This document shows positions 33,719-45,627 of a stretch of 64,000 nucleotides of DNA, in pieces (positions within the stretch are counted from its first letter, which is position 1; the number at the start of each line of letters is the position of its first letter). The notes under the pieces are model-generated. The model was not told the origin of the DNA, did not search any database, and was given only the letters and a program-made list of their open reading frames with translations. The DNA comes from Aegilops tauschii subsp. strangulata (lineage: Eukaryota > Streptophyta > Magnoliopsida > Poales > Poaceae): contig NC_053040.3 of assembly GCF_002575655.3 (NCBI RefSeq), positions 158,659,148 to 158,723,147 on the forward strand, in the 5' to 3' direction. The position numbers were made by a program, and so were the translations under genes.

Positions 33719-36224
33719 GCCCGTTTCGCCCGTTAGGCCCCCGTGCCTATGACCAGAGGGGCCCGGCCCCAGAATGTTTAAAGAAAAAAGGAATTAATAA
33801 ATAAATAATTTCATTAATTAATTAATTAATTAAGGAATTAATTAAGTTAATTAATCATATTTAGATTAATCTAATCAGTAATTAACCTAATCAATTAAAT
33901 AAACTAATTAAAACCTGATTAGTTAGTCTCAGACTATGACAGGTGGGTCCCACTGGACCCACCGGTCAGGTTTGACTCTGGTCAGCGGACCGTTGACCGC
34001 TGACGTCACCCCTACGTCATGCTGACGTCACCAAACACTGTTTTGGATAATGTTGAATTAAATAATTAATTAAAATTCAGAAAATGATTAAATCTTTAGA
34101 AAATCATATAAAATAATCTGTAACTCGGATGAAAATACTTTCTACATGAAAGTTGCTCAGAACGACGAGACGAATCCGGATACGCAGCCCGTTCGTCCGC
34201 CACACATCCCTAACATATCGAACTCGCAACTTTCCCCCTCCGTTTCATCTGTCCGAAAATGCGAAACATCGGGAATACTTTCCCGGATGTTCCCCCCCTT
34301 CGCCGGTACCACCTACTGCCGCATTAGGGCACACCTAGCACCGCTCATTGTCATGTCACGCATCATCATGCTTATGTTTGCATTGTATTTACTGTTTCTT
34401 CCCCCTCTTCTCCCCGGTAGACTACGAGACCGATGCTGCTGCTGCCCAGTTCGACTACGGAGTTGACGACCCCTCCTACTTGCCAGAGCAACCAGGCAAG
34501 CCCCCCCCCCCTTGATCACCAGATATCGCCTATTCCTTCTCTATACTGCTTGCATTAGAGTAGTGTAGCATGTTACTGCTTTCGGTTAATCCTATACCGA
34601 TGCATAGCCTGTCATTGTTGCTACAGTTGTTACCCTTACCTGCTATCCTACTGCTTAGTATAGGATGCTAGTGTTCCATCAGTGGCCCTACACTCTTGTC
34701 CGTCTACCATGCTATACTACTGGGCCATGATCACTTCGGGAGGTGATCACGGGTATATACTATATACTTTATATACATGACACATGTGGTGACTAAAGTC
34801 GGGTCGGCTCATTGAGTACCCGCAAGTGATTCTGGTGAGGGGGCTAAAAGGACAGGTGGCTCCATCCCGGTAGAGGTGGGCCTGGGTTCCTGACGGCCCC
34901 CGACTGTTACTTTATGGCGAAGCGACATGGCAGGTTGAGACCACCCAAGAGAGACGTGGGCCTGGCCCTGGTCGGCGTTCGCGGTTACTTCAAATAACAC
35001 GCTTAACGAGTTCTGGGTATTTGATCTGAGTCTGGCCATTTGGTCTATACGCACTAACCATCTACGCGGGAGTAGTTATGGGTATCCCGGCGTCGTGGTA
35101 TCAGCCGAAGCCTTCGTGACGTCAGCGACGGAGCGGCGCGCGCCGGATTGGACTGGAACGCCTGCTAGGCTAGGTCTGCTTCCGGCCGCGTACGCAACGT
35201 GCAGGTGTGCAATGGGCGATGGGCCCAGACCCCTGCGCGCATAGGATTTAGACCGGCGTGTTGACCTCTCTGTTGAGCCTAGGTGGGGCTGCGATGTGTT
35301 GATCCTCCGCGGCCGGGCATGACCCAGAAAAGTGTGTCCGGCCAAATGGGATCGAGCGTGTTGTGTTATGTGGTGCACCCCTGCAGGGAAGTTTATCTAT
35401 TCGAATAGCCGTGTCCCTCGGTAAAAGGACGACCCGGAGTTGTACCTTGACCTTATGACAACTAGAACTGGATACTTAATAAAACACACCCTTCCAAGTG
35501 CCAGATATAACCCGGTGATCGCTCTCTAACAGGGCGACAAGGAGGGGATCGCCGGGTAGGATTATGCTATACGATGCTACTTGGAGGACTTCAATCTACT
35601 CTCTTCTACATGCTGCAAGATGGAGGCTGCCAGAAGCGTAGTCTTCGACAGGATTAGCTATCCCCCCTCTTATTCTGGTATTCTGCAGTTCAGTCCACCG
35701 ATATGACCCTTTACACATATACCCATGCATATGTAGTGCTCCTTGCTTGCGAGTACGTTGGATGAGTACTCGCGGTTGCTTTTCTCCCTCTTTTCCCCTT
35801 TCTATACCTGATTGTCGCAACCAGATGTTGGAGCCCAGGAGCCAGACGCCACCGTCGACGACGACTGCTACTACACTGGAGGTGCCTGCTACTACGTGCA
35901 GCCCGCTGACGACGACGAGGAGTTAGTTAGGAGGATCCCAGGCAGGAGGCATGCGCCTCGTTCGATCTGTATCCCAGTTTGTGCTAGCCTTCTTAAGGCA
36001 ATCCTGTTTAACTTATGTCTGTACTCAGATATTGTTGCTTCCGCTGACTCGTCTATGATCGAGCACTTGTATTCGAGCCCTCGAGGCCCCTGGCTTGTAT
36101 TATGATGCTTGTATGACTTATTTATGTTGTAGAGTTGTGTTGTGATATCTTCCCGTGAGTCCCTGATCTTGATCGTACACATTGGCGTGCATGATTAGTG
36201 TACGGTCAAATCGGGGGCATCACA
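33719..36224 (+). mobile_element. 3' LTR of element C, first 1,361 bp missing
   Basis: Begins gcccgtttcgcccgttagg, equal to position 27294 of the 5' LTR, and runs to ...gggggcatcaca at 36224. Differences from the 5' copy are few substitutions and a length change in the attaatt/taaataa run near 33790-33840. No polypurine tract can be placed because the LTR start is lost. Confidence 0.85.
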
Positions 36225-38519
36225 GAGGCTTACCTCACCGGCTTATAATCACTCACATACCATTAGTCCTCACTTAAGCCACCATGCTGAATATATACTA
36301 TAGCTGTTTAACTTGTGTTTTCACCAACTGACCTGAACCGGCAAAATTTTCCTTTCTATTAGGCTTTCTCTCTTCACCATGCCGCCAAAAACAGTCTATA
36401 CATGCAATTGGGTCCCCTCCATCGTCACCGAGGGTACATTTAAGGACTTTGTCAAAGTCGGGTATTTGCCCGCAAAGAGTGTGATGCATTACCGTGCTCT
36501 TGACCCGGGCGAAGAAAGACCTTAGCCAAAGGAGGGTGAAACCATTGTCTTCACTGATCATATGAACCCGGGTTCCTGACCACCCAGCTCTAAGTTTTTC
36601 CGAGATGATCTGCATTTCTTCCAACTCCACCCTCAAGACATCGGACCCAACTCCGTGTCAAATATCTGTAACTTCCAAGTTTTGTGCGAAGTATACCTTC
36701 AAGAGGAGCCCAGCATCAACCTCTTTAGGGAATATTTTTATTTGAACTGCCAGACTGAATTCACGAACGGCCCTAGCTTGGAACTTGGCGGAATCTCGAT
36801 TCAACGTAGAAGAGATACCATCTTCCCTTATGCATGTCTACCGAGTCACTCCAAGGATTGGAACCAGACGTGGTTTTATTGCAAAGATACCTCTCCGGCT
36901 GATGAGAATCCGCTGCCGGGTTACCGTGCCGAGCGCCTAGACCCAAAGCACAATCTTCCTGAGAAACTTACCACTACTGAAAGGGCAAAAATTGCTCCTA
37001 CCATTGTAAAGGTGAAGGCACTGCTAGGAAATGATTTAACCGGCATTGATTTGGTCAGGTGTTGGATTTCTTGGCGGATCATACCCTTGAGTCGCCACAC
37101 CGGCTTAATGTGCACTTACACTGGTGGTGTAAAGGATCCACTACGCCACAGCTCCGCACCATTAACTGACGCGGCAGTAGACGAAATGGTTAAGTCCCTT
37201 CTGAATGAAGATCCAGAAGATTGCATTAAAGTGGGTCTGGCCCCTTTCTGCAAGCTTAACCCGCCACCGGATGTGAGTTTCTGATCTTACTTATCTTTAC
37301 TTCATTACCCAAATACTTTATTAACTCAACCTTTATTGATCTTTATAGGCTAAGTATGCCTTTTGGAAAAAGAAGTATGATCATGAAGCTGCCAAGAAGG
37401 CCAGGGCTGTCAAGAAAGCCGCCAAGAAGACCACCAAGAGAAAAAAGAAACCAAGCGCCTCTGATCTGCTTAAACTGGATGATACCTCTGAGTCGGAGGT
37501 AGCCCTTGACTCTCTTGGCTCATTTTTCAATCATCTTATTGACACTGACTATTATCAGGCTGACACGGGAGCCAGCCAAGCAGCTGAAGAAGAGGTAACT
37601 ATTATTTCCTCCGGCTCAGAACCTTTTCCAAGACAGAAACTTCGATAAGTAACCCAGAAAGTAAGGTTTTCACACCCCTTGGCTTATCTAGATCCGCACT
37701 TTCTTTTGAAGCAACAGCAACATGACAATCGACGTCAGACCCGGACAAGCGGCGGTGAAGAGTTGTCCTCCGGCTTGCCAAACACTCCCGCTCCTCTAAA
37801 ACGGTGAAACAAGGTTCTTTTTAACTTACTCCTTTGACCCGCTGGCGGGTCTTATTTGTCTATCACTTAATAATTTTGATGACCATTGACCAGGAACTTG
37901 CCCGTTCTTCCTCTGGCGACTCATCACAAACTGAGTTGCCGGCTTTTAAAACTGCCCCTAGGTAATGGCAATTAATTTTACTAAGTAACTCTTTATACTC
38001 TTATATTTATACTGACTTGTCATAACCCGTGCAGTGGTCAAGCAAAGCCTAACAAGAAGGCAAAGGTGACCAAACCAACTAAGGCACCTGAGGTTGCTGA
38101 GCCAGACAAGTCCCTGTACCTGAAGCTTCTGACAAACAGCCAGAAGAACCTGCCACTGATACTCAGCCTGAGATTCCTGACCTCTCCCGTGATCATACAG
38201 ATGCTAAGCCTGTGCTCACTGAGTCATCCAATCCACTTAAGCCGCCAGAAGAACATGGTGAAGACGTTATGATTACTGGCACTAGCTTTAGAGAACCGGG
38301 ACGTCCAACTGTCTTGGCCAAGCACTCCGCTAAAGACGAGTTCATTGAGAGGCGAAGAATGAAATTTGACATTGCTGATTACTCTCAACTGACCGTCAAT
38401 GAAGTATTCTCTGGTTATCTTAACCAAGTTCATTCCAGTCGCGACCTTGAGATTGATATGGTGAAACAGATGCACCAGAAATATGAGGTATGACTTCCGG
38501 CTTTTAAATAAGTTATGTA

Positions 38520-39005
38520 CATCCTGCCAGCCCCCAAGTCTACTGGTTATGATAAGATGGAATAGGCTGTAGACTTAGAAGAATCCATAAGTTTCTATCA
38601 TAGAATCCCTCCTAGCCCTGTTTAAATTTAAAGTGGATGTTGAAGTAGTTTAGCTTTGCATCCGTAGTCCCCAAGGGCCGGTTTAATCAGCATGAATGAG
38701 CCGGTCCTATTTATCATTGTGTAGGAAAGAAGAGCTTAACTGAATAGCCTCCATGAGTCGGTTGGGACTGTTTACTGCACATCCGGCTCATCATTAATAA
38801 GATACAAGCAATATGCATTAGCCCCCAAGTGCCAAGTAGTCTTGCTTGCAAAGTGCTTGGGACTTTATTCATAAGAGCTGTTTCCTTGAAAAATTTCTTT
38901 GACAGACATTAGCCCCCAAGTGCCAAGTGTTGTTGCTTGCAAAAGACTTGGGACTTATATTGTTGTAACCCTGATATAAATGTGTTGATAACTCTGTACT
39001 TCATA
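38520..39005. repeat. intronic 'cccccaag' module repeats
   Basis: Large intron of the accessory gene with phrases agcccccaagtgccaag..cttgcttgcaaa..cttgggac at about 38820 and 38910, and gtccccaagggccggtt at 38668. The same modules are multiplied in TAT-B (49190-49860) and TAT-A (17935-18110, inverted). Confidence 0.6.
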
Positions 39006-39555
39006 CAGGCTGCTACTGGTGAACTGGAGTCTCAATTAAATGATGCAAAGACCCGGCTGGCGACTCAGGAAACCGAGACCCAGAAAGCTGAGTCAAAGTT
39101 CCAGTTTAGCGTGGCTGAGTCGGAAAAGCTGAAGACCAGTTTTGAGGCGGAGAAAAAGACTTGGGCTGAAGAAAAGACTGCTTTAATGCAGCGAGCGGAG
39201 AAAGCAGAGGCAACTCTTCAAGAGGTGACCACTGAGCTCACCGGCTTGAAACACCATGTATCTCAGATGGTTTCTGCTATCTTTGGTGAGTCGCCTTGCT
39301 AGTCATCGAAAGTGAATCCTTGTTGTGATAATATAACCCGCCATTAACCAATCTATAATATATCCAGGTCCCAGGAGCAGCAACCTTAATCAAGACATGC
39401 TTGTGAAGCTCAAAGTTGTTTATACACTTGTCAAACAGCTGTACACCGGAGCTCAATGTGCGCTGGCCGCCATCTCTCTGACTAATCAAGCACTAACTCT
39501 GCTGATAGATGTTTTGAAAAGACTTTCTGTGCTACCTGCTAGAATTGATGAGATG

Positions 39556-39707
39556 AAGCGGTCGTCTGCAAGAGCCAGCGCTGTAACGGCTTTGAGCCGA
39601 CCCAAGGCATGGGTGCCAGAGCACACTTTTCAAGCGGTTGTCTTCAAGAGCCAGCGCTGTAACGGCTTTGAGCCGAGCAAAGGCATGGGTGCCAGAGCAC
39701 ACTTTCC
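39556..39707 (+). repeat. 76-bp tandem duplication in the last accessory exon
   Basis: aagcgg..gtct.caagagccagcgctgtaacgg starts at 39556 and again at 39632, a 76-bp period. Because 76 is not a multiple of three, the second copy is read in another frame, giving unrelated residues from identical DNA. Confidence 0.8.
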
Positions 39708-39897
39708 GGGTCCCCCAATCCGTAAGCACACTTTTGTCCCTCAAGTTGAGCCGTCTGATCTTATAGATGACGAGGCTGAATTTCAAGCTTTATCTAGCAT
39801 CGATTGGTCATCACCAAATTTTCAGACGACGGAAGAGGACGAAGAACCGGGAAGGGATGACGTAGAAGCCTCCAGTCAGCAAGGCCAAGAAGATTGA

Positions 39898-41299
39898 ACC
39901 GCCGGGCGTTTTAGATACTTGATCTCATTCGGCTCCTGGAGCCATGTAATACGGTAGTAAAAACTTGAACCTGTCGTGCCATCGTGCATGTTTATGCTTT
40001 TTGCTTAATATTGCTGATCCGCCGGTTTAAAAAACCATTATGGGTATGATAGCCTTTGACTTATGCAGAGCTGAATGATTATTATCCTGCACACAAAGAA
40101 AGTACAAGCGCCCTGGCGGCTTACCGCCGGGCGGGTCATGATACCCAATTGAGGCCGCTGGGGACGAACAGTCCATAACCAGAGCCGGTCTGACAATTGT
40201 GAAATAAAATGTCATGCCTGTAGTATATGCTTAGACTGCCGGCTTATCAGCTTCGTATAGTTAAAAAATGCCAGAGCTGTAACTGTAAACATAAGAGTAT
40301 GATACTATGGCGACTCAGAGTCTGCCATCCTGGCGGGTTATAGAGACCCAGAAGATGCTTCAAATATGAGCCATAAGTAGGGTAGCTGGGCCAGACTTGT
40401 AAAAAACCAGAAGTCAAAGAAGAAATCATAGAATGTAAATGAGAAATTAAAAGAAATTCGACGCTTTTGTAGGCTGCCAAGCCAAAGTGTCTTCTTCAAT
40501 GAAACTAGCCTGAGCCACTAGATTGTTCGTGCGTTCCGGCCTGACTCACAGTACCCAATCGACATTTGAGCCCTAGATAAAGTCTGGTCTTGCTCAAAGA
40601 CTTATCAGGAGTACGCGGGGTCAGAGTAACATCATACAGCACGGGCCGATTTATCCAAGTTTCAAGGAAGGTGGCTTATGAAGCCTGGATCTATCCTGAC
40701 TATCTATAAACCGTGCTCTCGCATGACAAGCCGCCGTTTGAAACTTAACAAGCTCAGATCTTGGTCGAATACGCCGTAAAGATTGATTGTTAAGAGTTCG
40801 ACGGGTCAATCGGGATTACCTGATGGAGTTGAAGCAGCTGGCTACAGGTAGGATGACCCGGAAAGGTTGTGTCCTCTTTGGTCGAATATGCCTATGTTTG
40901 GACAGAACCTGGTCAAGAGGGTAGTAACGCTATGTTCTCTTTCGTCGAATATGCCTATGTTTGAACAGGAAGCCCCCAAGTGACACACTGACAACTCGTA
41001 CTCGTCAGGGACCTATGTTTGAGCCGTGCTGCGCATCCAACTCTCTTTGGTCCCTGAATTTTAGGCGTCGAGCCTCTTAAACGAATATGATGATAAAGAC
41101 TTAGCTTCGAGGAAGTGAAACGACAGAGGCCCTGAATTGTGAGAGATGTCGGCTTTATTATACTGCTTATAATATATACATCAAGTAGCTATGTACATCA
41201 TGAGAGCCGGTGGCTCAAGTATAGTACGGCCGAAGATGAGCTATATTCCACGGCCGACGGGTCTCCTCCTCCAACTTACGTGAGTCCTTGTGGTCTCGA
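39898..41299. other. TAT non-coding block between accessory gene and pol
   Basis: Holds the palindromic phrase tggcggcttaccgccgggcgggtca at about 40113-40137, then repeated 'gtcgaatatgcctatgtttg(a/g)acag' phrases at 40880-40970 and a 'ctctctttggtccctg' phrase near 41040. These match TAT-B at 50418-50447 and 50820-51210. No gene seen. Confidence 0.6.
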
Positions 41300-41302
41300 A
41301 CG

Positions 41303-44300
41303 TCAAAGATAGTATGACCCATTATGGAGATTCTTGCTGACCACAAAACGTCTTTCCCAAGGTGGTGATATCTTATGCATGTCCTTTTGGTCTTGGATGA
41401 GTCGCAGCACTAAGTCGCCTTCTTGAAAGGTTCTGGTTTTGACCCGGCGGTTGTGATAACGACGTAGGTCTTGCTGATAAATCGCCGAACGAGCTGCCGC
41501 AAGATCATGCTCCTCATCCAATTGGTCAAGTGCATCTTTGCGTGCCTTTTCATTATCAACTTCAACGTAAGCCGCCACCCGGGGTGAATCGTGACGGATG
41601 TCACTAGGGAGAACCACCTCTGCCCCATAAACCATGAAAAAAGGTGTGTAACCCGTAGATCTATTGGGGGTCGTATTGATGCTCCATAATACTGAGGGTA
41701 ACTCCTCTACCCAACAACCCGGCGTTCTCCGCAAAGAAACCATAAGCCGGGGCTTGATACCTCGCAGAATCTCTTGATTTGCTCGTTCTGCCTGACCATT
41801 GGACTGAGGGTGAGCCACAGAGGAAACGTCAAGCCGGATATGCTCCCGTAGACAAAATTCTTTCATAGCACCTTTAGAGAGATTAGTGTCGTTGTCTGTT
41901 ATAATGCTGTGTGGAAAGCCAAAATGGAAGATCACCTTTTTCATGAATTGAACCGTCGTGGCTGCATCACACTTACTGACCGGCTCTGCCTCCACCCACT
42001 TAGTGAACTTATCAACCGCCACCAAAAGGTGGGTCTTCTTATCCTTGGACCTCTTAAAAGGCCCACCATATCAAGCCCCCAAGCCGCAAACGGCCAAGTA
42101 ATTGGAATCATCCTCAATTCTTGAGCCGGCACATGAGCTTTTCGTGAAAATTTCTGACAACCGTCACATCTGCTTACCAGATCCTCAGCATCAGCATGAG
42201 TTGTCAACCAATAGAACCCATGACAAAAAGCCTTAGCTACGAGATATTTAGAGCTGGCATGATGACCACAATCTCCTTCGTGGATCTCTCGTAGAATCTC
42301 ACAGCCTTCTTCAGGAGAGACACAATGCTGAAACGCCCCTGTGACACTGTGATGGTGCAACTCCCCATTGACAATTGACATTGACTTAGACCGCCGGGTT
42401 ATCTGTCTGGCCAAGATTTCATCTTCTGGCAACTCACCGCAGGTCATGTAAGCCAAATAAGGAACTGTCCAATCAGGAATAGCATGAAGAGCCGCCACCA
42501 ATTGTGCTTCCGGGTCAGGGACAGCAAGATCCTCCTCTATAGGCAATTTGGCAGAAGGGTTAAGCAAAACATCCAGGAACATGTTAGGTGGCACCGGCTT
42601 ACGCTGAGACCCTAGCCGGCTTAACGTATCAGCCGCCTCATTCTTCCTGCGATCAATATGCTCAACTTGATAACCCTTGAAATGACCCGCAATAGCATCA
42701 ACCTCTCGGCGATAGGCCGCCATGAGCGGATCCTTAGAATCCGAAGTACCAGAAACTTGCTGAGCCACCAGATCAGAATCGCCAAAGCACCTCACCCTGC
42801 TTAAATTCATCTCTTTAGCCATCCGAAGGCCATGGAGCAAGGCCTCATACTCAGCTGCATTGTTAGTACAAGGGAACATTAACCGGAGAACATAAGAAAG
42901 TTTGTCACCTCGTGGGGAAGTCAGGACAACTCCAGACCCGAGCCCTCCAATTGCGTGGATCCATCAAAGTGAATAGTCCAATACGTGTTATCCGGCTTTT
43001 CCTCAGGTGCATGTAACTCTGTCCAATCATTGATGAAATCCACAAGTGCTTGGGACTTGATGGCCGTACGAGGTACATACATTAAACTGTGAGGTCCAAG
43101 CTCAATAGCCCATTTAGCAACCCGGCCTGTGACTTCCCTGTTTTGGATGATGTCTCCTAAAGGAGCAGAGCTAACCACAGTAATGGGATGACCCTGAAAA
43201 TATTGCTTGAGCTTCTAGCTTGCCATGAAAACCCCATACACAAGCTTCTGCCAGTGTGGATATCTCTGTTTGGATTCAATAAGCACCCCACTAATGTAGT
43301 AAACCGGCTGTTGAACCGGGTACTCCTTGCCTGCCTCTTTCCTTTCCACCACAATAGCTACACTGACGGCCCGACTATTAGCAGCCACATATAACAACAG
43401 AGGCTCCTTATGAATAGGGGCAGTAAGCACGGGCGGCTCAGCCAACTGTTTCTTCAGATCCTCAAATGCTTGATTAGTAGCGTCACTCCAAACAAAATGA
43501 TCTGTCTTCTTCAACATCTGATAAAGAGGAATAGCCTTCTCACCTAACCGGCTTATGAACCGGCTTAGAGCTGCAATACGACCCGCCAGACGCTGAACAT
43601 CATTGACACACACCGGCTTAGCCAATGAAGTAATGGCTTTGATCTTCTCCGGGTTAGCTTCAATGCCTCTGTTAGGAACCAGAAATCCCAAGAGTTTGCC
43701 TGCTGGTACACCAAAGACACACTTGGCCGGGTTAAGCATCATCTTGTAGACCTGGAGATTGTCAAACGTCTCCGTCAAATCTTCTATCAGGGTCTCCTTC
43801 TTCCTGGATTTCACCACAATGTCATCTACATAAGCATGAACATTACGCCCAATATGATTGTGAAGGCAAATCTGCACACACCGCTGGTAAGTTGCCTGGG
43901 CACTCTTGAGCCCAAAAGGCATAGGTACATAACAGAAGGCTCCAAACGGAGTAATGAAAGTTGTTTTCTCCTGGTCATTAACTGCCATTTTGATCTGATG
44001 ATAACCAGAATAAGCATCTAAAAAACTCAAACGCTCACAACTCGCCGTAGCATCAATGATTTGATCAATACGAGGGAGAGCAAACGGATCAGCCGGACAA
44101 GCCTTGTTTAAGTCTGTGTAATCCACACACATTCGCTAAGTGCCGTTCTTCTTAAGCACCAGCACCGGGTTAGCCAACCACTCATGATGGAAAACTTCAA
44201 CGATAAACCCGGCCGCTAAGAGCCGGGCCACCTCCTTACCAATGGCCTTCCGCCTCTCCTCGTTAAATTGGCGAAGAAATTGCTTGACCGACTTAAACTT

Positions 44301-44470
44301 CGGATCAATATTAAGAGTGTGCTCAGCGAGTTCCCTCGATACACACGGCGTGTCTAAAGGCTTCCATGCAAAGATGTCCCGGTTCTCATGGATGAACTCG
44401 ATGAGCGCGCTTTCCTATTTCGGATCCAGATTAGCGCTGATGTTGAACTGCTTAGATGAGTCACCAGGGA
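41303..44470 (-). pseudogene. TAT-type pol: reverse transcriptase, two RNase H domains, integrase
   Basis: Minus strand. RT is at about 44130-43480 (YTDLNKACPADPF, LDAYSGYHQIKM, catalytic YVDD in AYVDDIVVKS), then an RNase H (PVYYISGVL) and a second, plant-type RNase H near 42980-42650 (WTIHFDGSTQ, NNAAEYEALL), characteristic of the TAT lineage. Integrase has an HHCC zinc site (HEGDCGHH, CDGCQKF) and a DDE core (GLDMVG, ITDNDTNLSKG, QSNGQAERANQEIL). Breaks: stops at 44415-44417, 44136-44138 and 43215-43217, frameshifts near 42900-42930 and 42030-42060, and a stop at 41303-41305. Gag, protease and the N-terminus are missing beyond 44470. These enzymes copy retroelement RNA into DNA and insert it; this copy is inactive. 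Confidence 0.9.
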
Positions 44471-44612
44471 CACTACTAGAAAAAAGGCTGTTAGTGGCGC
44501 ACCAATTTTTGCTATTAATGGCGCACTATAGGTGCGCCACTATTAATACGCCACTAGTAATTGTTAGTAATGGCGCACCTCTGATGCGCCATTGGTAATC
44601 CAAATACCAGTG
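44471..44612. mobile_element. short CACTA-like scrap (142 bp)
   Basis: Starts CACTACTAGAAAAAAGGCTG and ends ...GGTAATCCAAATACCAGTG, with several tggcgcacc/ggtgcgcca units between, typical of a Triticeae CACTA family different from CACTA-1/2. Flanking trinucleotides (GGA and GAA) do not match well, and its flanks are two different elements, so it is a junction piece rather than a clean insertion. Confidence 0.6.
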
Positions 44613-44964
44613 GAATCTAAGGGAGTCCTACCCTCCCGTGGTAGCGGAGTCCTAATGGAAACTAAGGGATATTAAGTCCTCCTTTTAATAGAGAGCTGGA
44701 CCAAAGCATAAGCACTTAGTGAATACATGAACACCTCAAACTATGGTAATCACCGGAAAGAATCCCAATTATTGTCACATTGGGGTATGCGGATCATAAC
44801 TCGTAATAGGTGTCTACAACTTGCAAGATAGCATCAAGAACTCACATATATTCATGAAAACATAATAGGTTCAGATCTAAAATCATTGCACTTGGGCCCT
44901 AGTGACAAGTACTAAGCATAGCAAAGTTATAGCAACATCAATCTCAGAACATAGTGGATACTAG
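44613..44964 (-). mobile_element. Athila-type LTR, middle portion
   Basis: The sequence tcctaccctcccgtgg..., ..cttttaatagagagctgg..., ..ttcatgaaaacataataggttcagatct... is the continuation of the same Athila LTR seen at 23596-23985, same strand. It ends ...gtggatactag at 44964, where CACTA-3 starts. Some tens of LTR bases expected between the two pieces seem to be missing (from memory of the family). Confidence 0.7.
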
Positions 44965-45627
44965 CACTACAAAAAAAAGACATATCCATGACATTTTGGG
45001 CCGAACGGAATTTTTTTCTGTCATACTTATGACACTTCTATGATGATAATTGTGACAAAACCCGGTATCATCATAGATGTGGTGGGGTCCTACTTCATTG
45101 ACAAAAAATCATGACAGAAAATGGGCTTTCTGTCCTGGGCGGGCTGGAGACGCAGCTGCATGACATTCTTTGGGCCATCCATGATGGAAAAAACCGTGGT
45201 AGAAGCGAGGGCGAGTAAAATATCGTGGAGTTCCCGGTTACGGTGGGTTGTCGGGGGCCGAGCGGTGCACATTTCTCTCATACGTACGCGCGTGTGTGCG
45301 AGGCGTTGGGCTTTAACTGAACTCGAGCGAGGCGTTGGGGTCTAACTGAACCCGAGCGATTGCATTGCAGGCTACGCGTTACTGAACCCGAGCGATCGAT
45401 CGATTCCCTGCCGTTAACTGAATCCGAGTGATTCCTTCGCTACTGCTGCTAACTGAAGCCGATCGAGCACTGCTGCCTCCTTCCCTTGATGAATAGTGAG
45501 CGTTGTTGGGGGGTTTGGATGAACAGTTCCCGGTGGGGGTTGCATGAACAGGAGCTCGTAGTAGTAGAGGCCGTTGCCGCTGGATGAATAGTACTCCGAT
45601 CGATCAAGGCGGTGGATGAACAGGACC

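Larger units (their letters stand above)
25933..36224 (+). mobile_element. element C: long-LTR retrotransposon without coding capacity (LARD-like)
   Basis: Flanked by the perfect duplication GAGGC (25928-25932 and 36225-36229). Full 5' LTR 25933-29792, primer site at 29796, non-coding interior 29793-33718, and a 3' LTR (33719-36224) that lacks its first 1,361 bp. No gag-pol domain is present on either strand. The overall form fits a large retrotransposon derivative, or an autonomous element that lost its coding part together with the start of the 3' LTR. The two LTRs are almost identical where they overlap, so it is young. Confidence 0.85.
36379..39897 (+). pseudogene. spliced TAT accessory gene (Grande-type antisense ORF)
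   Basis: Plus strand, opposite to pol. Exon 1 (36379-37272) starts at ATGCCGCCAAAA and encodes ~298 residues of the 'putative gypsy type transposon' family (CNWVPSIVTEGTFKDFV, FREYFYLNCQTEF, PLSRHTGLMCTYTGGVKDP). It has in-frame stops TAG 36523-36525 and TGA 36577-36579. Further exons with GT/AG borders: 37349-37498 (Lys-rich, nuclear-signal-like KKTTKRKKK), 37559-37594, 38035-38487, 39009-39285 (coiled coil with LESQLNDAKTRLA) and 39368-39897. Small exons between 37700 and 37970 are likely. The last exon carries a 76-bp duplication. The role of such proteins in transposition is not established. Confidence 0.65.
36225..44470 (-). mobile_element. decayed TAT/Grande-type Gypsy element with pol and an opposing accessory gene
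   Basis: On the minus strand, pol runs 44470 to 41303. An accessory gene on the opposite strand (36379-39897) follows, placed between integrase and the expected 3' LTR as in Grande-type elements. Gag, protease and both LTRs are missing. The right edge abuts a CACTA scrap at 44471 and the left edge abuts element C. Non-coding blocks (38520-39000 and 39900-41290) share the agcccccaagtgcc repeats, a ggcggcttaccgcc palindrome and the gtttgaacaggaagccccc phrase with TAT-A and TAT-B, so this is the pol-bearing relative of those elements. Confidence 0.75.

Noticed and set aside
44471..44612. A complete miniature CACTA insertion
   Set aside because: Left and right flanks belong to different elements and the flanking trinucleotides differ, so it is a junction remnant.
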